From contig CAADSM010000100.1 in the NCBI GenBank assembly GCA_900751785.1, forward strand, positions 1 to 14,814: a DNA stretch of 14,814 nt, written 5' to 3'. This document shows positions 1-6,949 of the stretch, one piece after another (position 1 is the first letter of the stretch; each line of letters starts with the position of its first letter). The stretch is from Lachnospiraceae bacterium. GTDB lineage: Bacteria; Bacillota; Clostridia; Lachnospirales; Lachnospiraceae. The position numbers and the translations under genes are program-made. The notes below the pieces were generated by a model. It made no database searches, was not told the origin of the DNA, and saw nothing but the letters and a program-made list of their open reading frames with translations.

Positions 1-120
1 AGGGAGACCGGGGAGGATCCGGGTGCGCGCCGCTCTGTACCGGGAAGCATTTCTTTTGTGCCGCCTGCAGCGGGCCTCCTGATCGCCGGCGAGGTGATCC
101 GGGAGCTTGCCGGCATATGA
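1..120 (+). CDS. tcdA: C-terminal end of TcdA-like tRNA threonylcarbamoyladenosine dehydratase (5' partial)
   Basis: An open frame enters from the left edge and stops at TGA 118-120, giving 39 residues. It contains RRSVPGSISFVPPAAGLLIA followed by GEVIRELAGI. The SVPGS-x-SFVP...AGLxIAGEV pattern is the characteristic C-terminus of the TcdA/CsdL (YgdL) branch of the E1-like ThiF/MoeB family. These ATP-dependent enzymes cyclise N6-threonylcarbamoyladenosine at tRNA position 37 (family knowledge). The ATP-binding and catalytic parts lie outside the window, so the call rests only on the tail. rarA follows 63 bases later on the same strand with no visible terminator between, so the two are probably co-transcribed. 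Another ThiF-family protein is possible but less likely. Confidence 0.72.
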   Translation, partial: RETGEDPGARRSVPGSISFVPPAAGLLIAGEVIRELAGI

Positions 121-183
121 TGACCGGACAGGGGACTGGTACAGCGCAGCAGGCTGAGAGAGATAGATTGGAGGAAAGATACA

Positions 184-1500
184 ATGGATCTGTTTGACTA
201 TATGAGAGAGGCAAATCAGGAGAAAGAGGCGCCGCTGGCGTCCCGGATGCGCCCGGAAACGCTTGACGAGGTGGTAGGGCAGCAGCATATCATCGGGAAG
301 GACAAGCTCCTTTACCGTGCGATCAGGGCGGACAAGCTGAGGTCTGTGATCTTCTACGGACCGCCGGGCACCGGGAAGACAACACTGGCGAAAGTGATCG
401 CCAACACGACGAGTGCGGCCTTTCAGCAGATAAACGCGACGTCAGCGGGCAAGAAGGATATGGAGGAAGTGGTGAAGGAGGCAAAGGACCTCCGGGGGAT
501 GTACGGGAAGAAGACGATCCTCTTCATCGATGAGATACACCGTTTTAACAAAGGGCAGCAGGACTATCTCCTGCCGTTCGTCGAGGACGGGACGGTCATC
601 CTGATCGGGGCCACTACAGAGAATCCGTATTTTGAGGTGAACAGCGCGCTTTTGTCGAGATCCAGCATTTTTGAACTGAATCCGCTGTCTGCCGAGGATA
701 TCCGGACGCTCCTGAAGCGGGCGGTCAGTGATACGGAGAAGGGAATGGGAAGCTTCCACGCTGAGATCGATGATGAAGCGCTGGATTTTCTCGCGGACGT
801 TTCGGGCGGAGACGCGCGGAGCGCCCTGAACGCCGTGGAACTTGGGATACTCACGACAGACCGCTCAGACGACGGGATCATACATATCACGCTGGATGTG
901 GCGTCCGAATGCATCCAGAAGAGAGCGGTGAATTATGACAGGAGAGGGGACAACCACTATGATATCATCTCAGCGTTCATAAAGAGCATGAGAGGATCAG
1001 ACCCTGACGCCGCAGTATTTTATCTTGCGAAGATGCTCTATGCGGGAGAAGATGTCAAGTTCATTGCACGCCGCATTATGATCTGTGCGGCTGAGGACGT
1101 GGGAAATGCAGACCCGATGGCGCTGACTGTAGCTGTGTCGGCAGCCCAGGCGGTGGAGCGAGTCGGCATGCCGGAGGGGCAGATCATCCTTGCCCAGGCT
1201 GTGACTTATGTTGCGTCTGCCCCGAAGAGCAACTCTGCGACAAACGCGATCTTTGCCGCCGGCGAGACGGTGCGTTCCACAGCGACCACTGTCCCGTCCC
1301 ATCTCCGGGACGCCCACTATAAGGGGGCTCAGAAGCTGGGACGGGGGATCGGGTATAAATACGCCCACGACTATCCGGGACATTATGTGGAGCAGCAGTA
1401 TCTTCCGGATGAAATAAAAGACGCCAGATTCTATGAACCCGGCGTCCTTGGATATGAAAAAAAGATCAAAGAGCATTTAGAGGAGCTCCGCAAGCAGTGA
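184..1500 (+). CDS. rarA: Replication-associated recombination protein A (RarA/MgsA), AAA+ ATPase
   Basis: This is a 438-residue AAA+ ATPase of the RarA/MgsA/WRNIP1 family, which acts at stalled replication forks and is related to clamp-loader subunits (family knowledge). Visible motifs are the N-terminal PLASRMRPETLDEVVGQ (17-33), Walker A GPPGTGKTT (59-67), Walker B ILFIDEIHRF (112-121), sensor 1 IGATTENP (141-148) and the SALLSRS segment with the arginine finger near 159. The C-terminal half carries the family's tetramerisation region, including a YDRRGDNHYDIISAFIKSMRGSD stretch and a PGHYVEQQYLP-type tail. Length is normal for the family. The ATG at 184 follows GGAGGA (170-175) at good spacing. 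Its last 24 bases overlap the end of the opposite-strand DUF4364 gene, and codons 410-421 also encode what looks like that gene's terminator hairpin. Confidence 0.96.
   Translation: MDLFDYMREANQEKEAPLASRMRPETLDEVVGQQHIIGKDKLLYRAIRADKLRSVIFYGPPGTGKTTLAKVIANTTSAAFQQINATSAGKKDMEEVVKEAKDLRGMYGKKTILFIDEIHRFNKGQQDYLLPFVEDGTVILIGATTENPYFEVNSALLSRSSIFELNPLSAEDIRTLLKRAVSDTEKGMGSFHAEIDDEALDFLADVSGGDARSALNAVELGILTTDRSDDGIIHITLDVASECIQKRAVNYDRRGDNHYDIISAFIKSMRGSDPDAAVFYLAKMLYAGEDVKFIARRIMICAAEDVGNADPMALTVAVSAAQAVERVGMPEGQIILAQAVTYVASAPKSNSATNAIFAAGETVRSTATTVPSHLRDAHYKGAQKLGRGIGYKYAHDYPGHYVEQQYLPDEIKDARFYEPGVLGYEKKIKEHLEELRKQ
1412..1446 (-). terminator. Probable intrinsic terminator of the DUF4364 gene, inside rarA
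   Basis: Read on the minus strand, GACGCCGGGTT pairs with AATCTGGCGTC (plus 1436-1446 with 1420-1430) around a 5-base loop, giving an 11-pair stem, followed at once by TTTTATTT (plus 1412-1419). It lies about 30 bases after the DUF4364 stop. Two pairs are G-U on the minus-strand RNA but would be A-C mismatches on the plus-strand RNA, and the T-tract exists only on minus, so the signal is strand-specific. It overlaps rarA codons 410-421. Termination activity is inferred. Confidence 0.72.
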
Positions 1501-1989
1501 AGCGTAGATCTCCTGATTCTTCAGAGACCAGCTGCGGGCAATGGTTTCAGCCTCCTTTTCGGTCGGAACGGTGAGTTTCAGATCGATCAGGCTGAAGCCG
1601 TTCTCGACGATCTGGCAGCGGACCTCGAACTCCCTGTTCGTGTTCAGATAATAGTCGGCCTTTACCGACACTTCTTCTTTCAGGTCATACTGCTTCTCCT
1701 TCAGGAAATCGTCGATATCCTCGCGGATGGCGGGAGAGATCTTGTTGCTGAAGAAGTGGATCGTCTCGGCTCCGTACTCTGTGAGATGATACAGCGTCCG
1801 GTTGCGGGTCGTCTCCACCTTCAGAAGATCCGACTCTGCGAGCTCAGACAGCGTTTCCTGCAGCTTGAAATAGGTAGTATACCCCTTATCCAGTATAAAT
1901 TCGGAAATCTGAGATGTAGTGAGCGGGAAATCGATCTTATCCAGCATGTATAGTATGATCAATTTATATAATGTATATGTTTCAGCCAT
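1477..1989 (-). CDS. DUF4364 family protein, predicted winged-helix regulator-like
   Basis: This 170-residue protein matches the DUF4364 family, which is common in Clostridia and has no established role. Residues about 5-80 look like a winged helix: helix KLIILYMLDKI (9-19), a TTSQISEFIL helix (24-33), a candidate recognition helix FKLQETLSELAESDLL (41-56) and a wing VETTRNRTLYHLTEYG (58-73). The C-terminal half is a mixed alpha/beta region ending in a helix, without enzyme motifs or membrane segments. The ATG (complement of 1987-1989) is preceded on its strand by AGGAG about 10 bases upstream. The gene is the only minus-strand gene in the window, is divergent from rho and overlaps the 3' end of rarA by 24 bases. 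A DNA-binding role, perhaps on the intervening region with rho, is inference from fold and placement only. Confidence 0.85.
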   Translation of the reverse strand: MAETYTLYKLIILYMLDKIDFPLTTSQISEFILDKGYTTYFKLQETLSELAESDLLKVETTRNRTLYHLTEYGAETIHFFSNKISPAIREDIDDFLKEKQYDLKEEVSVKADYYLNTNREFEVRCQIVENGFSLIDLKLTVPTEKEAETIARSWSLKNQEIYASLLAELL

Positions 1990-2023
1990 AAAACTTCAAC
2001 TCCTGACTTTCGTTCTGCTGATT

Positions 2024-2052
2024 ATCATAACACTCCTGCCGATTCTGTGCAA
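2024..2052 (-). promoter_or_regulatory. Candidate sigma-A promoter for the DUF4364 gene
   Basis: On the minus strand, TTGCAC (complement of 2047-2052) and TATGAT (complement of 2024-2029) are separated by exactly 17 bases. The -10 matches consensus at 5 of 6 positions, the -35 at the TTG core only. Predicted start of transcription near 2017 would leave a leader of about 27 bases that contains the ribosome binding site of DUF4364. Confidence 0.5.
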
Positions 2053-2090
2053 TAAAAGCTTTCAGCGTATGAGAAAAAACAAAAAAACGC

Positions 2091-2119
2091 TTTTCTTTTT
2101 ATCGGACATGCTGTATAAT
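2091..2119 (+). promoter_or_regulatory. Candidate promoter for rho
   Basis: A perfect -10 hexamer TATAAT lies at 2114-2119 in an AT-rich intergenic stretch. At 17-base spacing the -35 position (2091-2096) reads TTTTCT, a poor match, so the promoter may need an activator or depend on its strong -10. Predicted start near 2126 gives rho an untranslated leader of about 130 bases. Just downstream, ATTGA (2145-2149) and TCAAT (2152-2156) form a short dyad. Confidence 0.45.
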
Positions 2120-2258
2120 ACAACCATATTTGATGCAATTTTCGATTGAAGTCAATTCAGACTAAACTTCCCGAAGCATTTAACTTTTAAAAATACTTAT
2201 GGATAAACAGTACATGATATTGGTTTGCTATTCAGAATGACAGGAAAGGAATGATCTT

Positions 2259-3608
2259 ATGACAAGAGAGAAGTATGAATCACTGCCGCTGGCAACATTG
2301 AAAGATCTTGCAAAGGCCAGAAAGATGCGAGGGATCTCCACGATGAAAAAGGGAGAACTGATCGACACGATGCTTGCCCTGGATGAGAAGGAGAAGCAGA
2401 AGGAAGCGAGCGAAGAGGCGAAAGAAGAAGTAAGGGAAGAGATGAAGGAGAAAAAGGAAGAGACTGATATCGAACAGCTCGACAGCGGCCATACCGCCAA
2501 CGGCATACTGGAGGTCCTCCAGGACGGTTATGGGTTTATCCGCAGCGAGAACTATCTCCCGGGTGAAAATGATGTCTATGTATCTCCCTCCCAGATCAGG
2601 CGGTTCGGCCTGAAGACAGGGGATATCATCATGGGGAATACAAGGATCAAGACACAGGGAGAGAAGTTCAGCGCGCTCCTCTATGTGTCGACGATCAACG
2701 GACTCCGCCCGTCAGAAGCGATGAAGCGGAAAAATTTTGAAGATCTGACGCCTATCTTCCCGAATAAGCGGATCCGTCTGGAGACGCCGGGATGTACGAC
2801 AGCAATGCGGATCGTGGATCTCGTCTCCCCGATCGGGAAGGGGCAGAGAGGAATGATCGTGTCTCCGCCGAAGGCAGGTAAGACCACGCTCCTCAAGGAG
2901 GTCGCGCTCTCCGTACAGAAGACGGAGCCGAACATGCATCTGCTCATCCTCCTGATCGACGAGCGCCCGGAGGAAGTGACGGATATCCGGGAGGCTATCG
3001 CAGGACCGAATGTAGAGGTCATCTACTCAACCTTTGACGAACTCCCGGATCATCACAAAAGGGTATCGGAGATGGTGATCGCCCGCGCGAAACGTCTTGT
3101 AGAGCACGGCAAGGACGTCATGATCCTTCTCGACAGCATTACGAGACTTGCAAGGGCATACAACCTTACTGTCCCGCCGTCAGGAAGGACTCTCTCCGGA
3201 GGTCTTGACCCGGCAGCGCTCTACAGCCCGAAGCGCTTCTTCGGCGCGGCGCGCAATATGAGAGAGGGAGGCAGCCTTACGATCCTTGCGACGGCTCTGG
3301 TAGAGACCGGGAGCAAGATGGACGACGTAGTCTACGAAGAGTTCAAGGGAACCGGAAACATGGAGCTGATGCTGGACCGCAAGCTCCAGGAAAAACGTGT
3401 GTTCCCGGCCATTGATATTCCGAAATCTGGGACGAGACGGGAGGATCTGCTGCTCGACAAGGACGAGCAGGAGGCCGCATATATCATACGCCGTGCGATG
3501 AACGGGATGAAAGCGGAAGAGGCAGTTGACAATCTCCTGAATATGTTTTCAAGGACAAAATCCAACAGCGAACTGGTGCATCAGGTGATCCGTCAGAAGT
3601 TTATATAA
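2259..3608 (+). CDS. rho: Transcription termination factor Rho
   Basis: Rho is a hexameric ATP-dependent RNA translocase that ends transcription (family knowledge). This 449-residue protein has the Rho N-terminal helical domain (about 1-43), a short acidic/basic linker rich in E and K (44-70), the cold-shock-like primary RNA-binding domain (about 79-147, with [14 protein letters not shown]) and the RecA-like ATPase. The ATPase shows Walker A PPKAGKTT (203-210), [15 protein letters not shown] with Walker B Asp234 and catalytic Glu235, [15 protein letters not shown] (288-302), the Q-loop region [20 protein letters not shown] (308-327) and the R-loop FKGTGNMEL (362-370). The ATG at 2259 follows AAAGGA (2245-2250). 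It starts a transcription unit divergent from DUF4364. No hairpin terminator was seen between rho and rpmE, so some read-through into rpmE is likely. Confidence 0.98.
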   Translation: MTREKYESLPLATLKDLAKARKMRGISTMKKGELIDTMLALDEKEKQKEASEEAKEEVREEMKEKKEETDIEQLDSGHTANGILEVLQDGYGFIRSENYLPGENDVYVSPSQIRRFGLKTGDIIMGNTRIKTQGEKFSALLYVSTINGLRPSEAMKRKNFEDLTPIFPNKRIRLETPGCTTAMRIVDLVSPIGKGQRGMIVSPPKAGKTTLLKEVALSVQKTEPNMHLLILLIDERPEEVTDIREAIAGPNVEVIYSTFDELPDHHKRVSEMVIARAKRLVEHGKDVMILLDSITRLARAYNLTVPPSGRTLSGGLDPAALYSPKRFFGAARNMREGGSLTILATALVETGSKMDDVVYEEFKGTGNMELMLDRKLQEKRVFPAIDIPKSGTRREDLLLDKDEQEAAYIIRRAMNGMKAEEAVDNLLNMFSRTKSNSELVHQVIRQKFI

Positions 3609-3615
3609 AAAACTA

Positions 3616-3644
3616 TTGCAAAAGAAAATGTCTTGTGCTACAAT
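3616..3644 (+). promoter_or_regulatory. Sigma-A type promoter for rpmE
   Basis: TTGCAA (3616-3621) and TACAAT (3639-3644) are separated by 17 bases, matching the -35 at 4 of 6 and the -10 at 5 of 6 positions. It sits in the AT-rich gap just after the rho stop codon. The predicted start near 3651 leaves a leader of about 48 bases before rpmE. Confidence 0.7.
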
Positions 3645-3698
3645 TAAGAGGCTGTTTAGAGATTATAATAATCAATTTGAAATAGAGAGGTGAAAATC

Positions 3699-3899
3699 AT
3701 GCGCGAAGGAATCCATCCAGAGTACCATCAGGCAACAGTGATCTGCAACTGTGGCAACACATTTGTGACAGGATCTACAAACGAAAGCATCCACGTAGAA
3801 ATCTGCTCCAAGTGCCATCCGTTCTACACAGGTCAGCAGAAAGCGACACAGGCTCGCGGCCGTGTTGACAAGTTCAACAAAAAGTATGGTATTAAATAA
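3699..3899 (+). CDS. rpmE: 50S ribosomal protein L31 (bL31), zinc-binding type
   Basis: This 66-residue protein begins [10 protein letters not shown] and is a complete bL31, a protein that bridges the two ribosomal subunits at the central protuberance (family knowledge). Cys16, Cys18, Cys36 and Cys39 (CNC and CSKC) form the CxC...CxxC set of the zinc-containing C+ type, so it is not the cysteine-free form that many bacteria use under zinc shortage; no such paralogue lies in this window. A GTG at 3690 in the same frame would add three residues, but the ATG at 3699 has AGAGGTG (3686-3692) six bases before it and gives the conserved N-terminus. It has its own promoter and a strong terminator, so it can be expressed alone. 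Confidence 0.97.
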   Translation: MREGIHPEYHQATVICNCGNTFVTGSTNESIHVEICSKCHPFYTGQQKATQARGRVDKFNKKYGIK

Positions 3900-3912
3900 G
3901 AATGATACGTTG

Positions 3913-3949
3913 CAGGCTGAGGTGAAGAACATCTCAGCCTGTTTGTTTT
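3913..3949 (+). terminator. Intrinsic terminator after rpmE
   Basis: CAGGCTGAGGTG (3913-3924) pairs with CATCTCAGCCTG (3930-3941) around the loop AAGAA, a 12-pair stem with one G-U pair that is valid only on the plus strand. TTTGTTTT (3942-3949) follows directly. It ends the rho-rpmE unit and lies about 60 bases before the DUF1385 gene. Confidence 0.92.
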
Positions 3950-3997
3950 GGAGCCGGATGAGACTGTCAGGTCAGGAATCCGGCGGAACAGCCAGAG

Positions 3998-4003
3998 AGG
4001 AGG
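3998..4003 (+). promoter_or_regulatory. Ribosome binding site that sets the DUF1385 start
   Basis: AGGAGG at 3998-4003 lies four bases before the ATG at 4008. The same frame is open back to a TTG at 3948, but that codon lies within the rpmE terminator T-tract and has no binding site, so 4008 is preferred. Confidence 0.8.
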
Positions 4004-4007
4004 CAGT

Positions 4008-4922
4008 ATGAAATCATCAAATATCGGCGGACAGGCAGTCCTTGAAGGCATCATGATGAGAAACGGCGGAAAATATTCCGTGGCTGTGCGGAAGGCAGAC
4101 GGAGAGATCGCTGTCGACGTACAGGATTATAAAAGTATTATCCCGTGGAAGACCCCGCTTAAAATACCTTTTATCCGGGGCATTTTTAATTTTGTGGACT
4201 CTCTCGTACTGGGGATGAAGACGCTTACATATTCGGCCGGCTTTTTCGAGGACGAGGAGGAAGAGGTCCTCACGGAAGAAGAGGCGGCGAAGCGGGAGAA
4301 AACGGATAAGATCATCATGAATGTGACCGTTGTCTTCGCAGTGGTGATCGCGCTGGCGATCTTTATGGTGCTGCCGTATTTTCTGAGCAGCATCGTGGAG
4401 CGATATACCTCGTCACGCATGCTCATGACAATATCTGAAGGAGTGATCCGTCTTGCGATCTTTCTTCTTTATATTTTCCTGATCTCCAGGATGAATGATA
4501 TCAAGCGGACCTTTATGTATCACGGTGCAGAGCATAAGTGCATCAACTGTATCGAGCACGGGCTGGAGCTGACTGTGGAGAATGTGCGGAAGAGCTCAAA
4601 GCAGCATAAGCGCTGCGGTACAAGCTTTTTGTTTTTTGTGGTGATCGTGAGCATCATCTTCTGCTTTTTCATCACAGCAGAGTCCCAGATCCTCAGAGTC
4701 GTGATCCGTATCGCGCTCCTTCCGCTGATCGCAGGTGTGTCCTACGAGATCATAAAGCTTGCGGGAAACAGCGATAATGTGATCATCAACGCGCTGAGCA
4801 GGCCGGGGATGTGGGTGCAGAACATGACGACAAAGGAACCGGACGACAGCATGATCGAAGTAGGGATCCGCGCAGTGGAAGAGGTCTTTGACTGGCGGGC
4901 CTGGCAGAGGGAAAACCTATGA
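4008..4922 (+). CDS. DUF1385 family membrane protein (YqhQ-like, COG3872)
   Basis: This 304-residue protein begins with the DUF1385 hallmark IGGQAVLEGIMMR (6-18). The family includes Bacillus subtilis YqhQ and has been described as a predicted metal-dependent enzyme, but no reaction is established to my knowledge. After a soluble N-terminal part and an acidic stretch (EDEEEEVLTEEEA, 81-93) there are about four hydrophobic segments, near 104-127, 143-160, 206-224 and 228-246. Between the second and third is YHGAEHKCINCIE (171-183), whose two His, one Glu and two Cys are plausible metal ligands (inference). The gene ends in CTATGA, so its stop overlaps the prmC start in an ATGA arrangement that implies translational coupling. 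Adjacency of this family to prmC and prfA is, as I recall, common in Clostridia, but a functional link is unproven. Confidence 0.93.
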   Translation: MKSSNIGGQAVLEGIMMRNGGKYSVAVRKADGEIAVDVQDYKSIIPWKTPLKIPFIRGIFNFVDSLVLGMKTLTYSAGFFEDEEEEVLTEEEAAKREKTDKIIMNVTVVFAVVIALAIFMVLPYFLSSIVERYTSSRMLMTISEGVIRLAIFLLYIFLISRMNDIKRTFMYHGAEHKCINCIEHGLELTVENVRKSSKQHKRCGTSFLFFVVIVSIIFCFFITAESQILRVVIRIALLPLIAGVSYEIIKLAGNSDNVIINALSRPGMWVQNMTTKEPDDSMIEVGIRAVEEVFDWRAWQRENL

Positions 4923-5842
4923 CGCTCAGGACCGGATATACAGAGGCGAAGAGGCGGCTGGAGGAGTCCGGGATCGAAGAAGCGTCTCTCGACGCATGGC
5001 TGCTCCTGGAGCATGTGACAGGGATTTCCCGCGCATCCTATTATGCAGACCCGGATCGGGAGATGTCTCCCGATGAGTGGAGAAGATACAGCGAGCTTGT
5101 CGGACGCAGGGCAGAGCGCGTTCCGCTCCAGCATATTATCGGGACGCAGGAGTTTATGGGACTTGTGTTTGAGGTGAATGAGCATGTCCTCATCCCGCGT
5201 CAGGATACAGAGATCCTTGTGGAGCAGGCGCTTGCCTTCATCGGGAGCGGAAAGGTGCCTGCGGCGGAGAACAGCCGAACCCGGATCCTCGATATGTGCA
5301 CCGGATCCGGGTGTATCCTGCTCAGCGTGATGCATTGGGCAGAAAGTTATAGGCAGAAGGCGCTCCGCAAGGCGGGAGATACTGCCCGGGGCGGAGAGAA
5401 GCAGGATATTATAATAGAAGGAACGGGAGCGGATATTTCGCCCAAAGCCCTGGCTGTGGCTGAGAAAAATGCGCGCAGGCTGGGGATCAGTGCCGGTTTC
5501 GTGGAGAGCGATCTTTTCGGAGCGGTCCGGGGAAAGTACGGGATGATCGTCTCGAATCCGCCCTATATCAGGAGTGATGAGATCAAGGATCTCCAGGAGG
5601 AAGTGAGGCTGCACGATCCGGTCATTGCACTGGACGGAAGAGAAGACGGACTGTACTATTACCGCAGGATCGTCAGGGAGAGCCGTTCCTATCTGGAGGA
5701 GGGCGGCGCGCTCCTGTTTGAGATCGGCTGTGATCAGGCAGAGGCGGTGTCCGGACTTATGAGCGGAGCCGGCTTCAGCGAGATAACAGTGAAAAAGGAC
5801 CTGGCAGGGCTTGACCGTGTCGTGTCAGGCGTGTTAAAGTGA
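4919..5842 (+). CDS. prmC: Peptide chain release factor N(5)-glutamine methyltransferase PrmC (HemK)
   Basis: PrmC uses S-adenosylmethionine to methylate the glutamine of the GGQ motif in release factors, which speeds peptide release (family knowledge). The 307-residue protein has the helical N-terminal substrate domain (about 1-85), LIPRQDTEILVE (91-102), SAM-binding motif I DMCTGSGCI (125-133) and the catalytic NPPY (213-216) that binds the target amide. C-terminal strands include LLFEIGCDQ (265-273). Between motif I and the next Rossmann strand lies an extra segment of roughly 25 residues (about 143-167, rich in K, R, G and E) that looks longer than in E. coli PrmC. The ATG at 4919 overlaps the DUF1385 stop by four bases. 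The substrate gene prfA follows 36 bases later. Confidence 0.95.
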   Translation: MTLRTGYTEAKRRLEESGIEEASLDAWLLLEHVTGISRASYYADPDREMSPDEWRRYSELVGRRAERVPLQHIIGTQEFMGLVFEVNEHVLIPRQDTEILVEQALAFIGSGKVPAAENSRTRILDMCTGSGCILLSVMHWAESYRQKALRKAGDTARGGEKQDIIIEGTGADISPKALAVAEKNARRLGISAGFVESDLFGAVRGKYGMIVSNPPYIRSDEIKDLQEEVRLHDPVIALDGREDGLYYYRRIVRESRSYLEEGGALLFEIGCDQAEAVSGLMSGAGFSEITVKKDLAGLDRVVSGVLK

Positions 5843-5878
5843 TGCAGAAAAGAAATATGAAGAAAAGGATAGATAAGA

Positions 5879-6949
5879 ATGTTTGACAGATTGGATGATT
5901 TGTTGATTCGTTATGAAGAAGTGATGGGAGAGCTGCAGGAGCCGGACGTGGCGAACGACTCTGAGCGCTTCCGGAAGCTCATGAAGGAGCAGAGCGACCT
6001 CGCTCCCATCGTCGAAGCATATAAAGAGTATAAAAACTGCCGACAGAATATCGAGGACAGCCTCGCGCTGCTGGAGGAAGAATCAGATGAAGAGATGCGC
6101 GAGCTCGCAAAAGAAGAGCTCAGCGAGTCCAGGGAGCGCGTGGAGGAGCTGGAGCAGAAGCTGAAGATCCTCCTTCTCCCGAAGGATCCGAACGATGATA
6201 AGAACGTCATTGTCGAGATCCGTGCCGGCGCCGGCGGGGATGAGGCGGCGCTGTTTGCGGCGGAGATCTACCGTATGTATGTGCACTATGCAGACGGACG
6301 CGGCTGGAGGACAGAGCTGATCTCTCTGAATGAGAACGGGATCGGCGGCTTCAAGGAATGTGTATTCATGATTACAGGCCAGGGCGCATATTCCAGACTG
6401 AAATATGAGAGCGGCGTGCACCGCGTGCAGAGGGTGCCGGAGACGGAGAGCGGCGGAAGGATCCATACCTCTACGATCACTGTTGCGATCATGCCGGAGG
6501 CAGAGGAAGTAGACGTGGTGATCGACGAGAAGGATATCCGCATCGACGTGATGAGGGCTTCCGGAAACGGAGGCCAGTGTGTCAATACGACAGATTCCGC
6601 AGTGCGCCTGACGCACTATCCGACCGGGATCGTCATTTACAGCCAGACAGAAAAATCTCAGCTTCAGAATAAGGAAAAGGCATTCCGCCTTCTCAGGTCA
6701 AAGCTTTATGACCTGGAGCTGGAGAAACAGCAGGCGTCCGAGGCAGAGGCGAGAAGAAGCCAGATCGGTACGGGGGACCGTTCTGAGAAGATCAGGACAT
6801 ACAACTTCCCGCAGGGAAGGGTCACAGACCACCGTATCAAATTGACGCTCCACAAGCTGGACAGCATTCTGAACGGAGATCTTGACGAGATCATTGACAG
6901 CCTGATCGCGGCAGACCAGACTGCAAAGCTGGCGAAGATGGAGGATTGA
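5879..6949 (+). CDS. prfA: Peptide chain release factor 1 (RF1)
   Basis: RF1 recognises UAA and UAG in the ribosomal A site and triggers peptide release (family knowledge). The 356-residue length is typical. The codon-recognition tripeptide of the PxT type is PET (187-189) in [14 protein letters not shown], the RF1 pattern rather than the SPF of RF2. The catalytic loop is [15 protein letters not shown] with GGQ at 231-233; Gln233 is the expected PrmC methylation site, consistent with prmC next door. The N-terminal coiled-coil domain (about 1-100) is rich in E and L. The ATG at 5879 has AAAGGA at 5864-5869. Its stop TGA 6947-6949 shares a base with the next start (TGATG). Confidence 0.98.
   Translation: MFDRLDDLLIRYEEVMGELQEPDVANDSERFRKLMKEQSDLAPIVEAYKEYKNCRQNIEDSLALLEEESDEEMRELAKEELSESRERVEELEQKLKILLLPKDPNDDKNVIVEIRAGAGGDEAALFAAEIYRMYVHYADGRGWRTELISLNENGIGGFKECVFMITGQGAYSRLKYESGVHRVQRVPETESGGRIHTSTITVAIMPEAEEVDVVIDEKDIRIDVMRASGNGGQCVNTTDSAVRLTHYPTGIVIYSQTEKSQLQNKEKAFRLLRSKLYDLELEKQQASEAEARRSQIGTGDRSEKIRTYNFPQGRVTDHRIKLTLHKLDSILNGDLDEIIDSLIAADQTAKLAKMED

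Noticed and set aside
1501..1540. Possible plus-strand terminator after rarA
   Set aside because: A small bulged hairpin can be drawn from TCT and CAGAGA arms, but no T-tract follows and the stem is short.
3948..4007. Upstream TTG start for the DUF1385 protein
   Set aside because: It falls in the rpmE terminator T-tract, has no ribosome binding site, and adds 20 residues before the conserved N-terminus.
6437..6445. PET instead of PAT or PVT in the RF1 codon-recognition motif
   Set aside because: The PxT pattern is kept, and I recall PET in RF1 of other Firmicutes, so it is not an anomaly.
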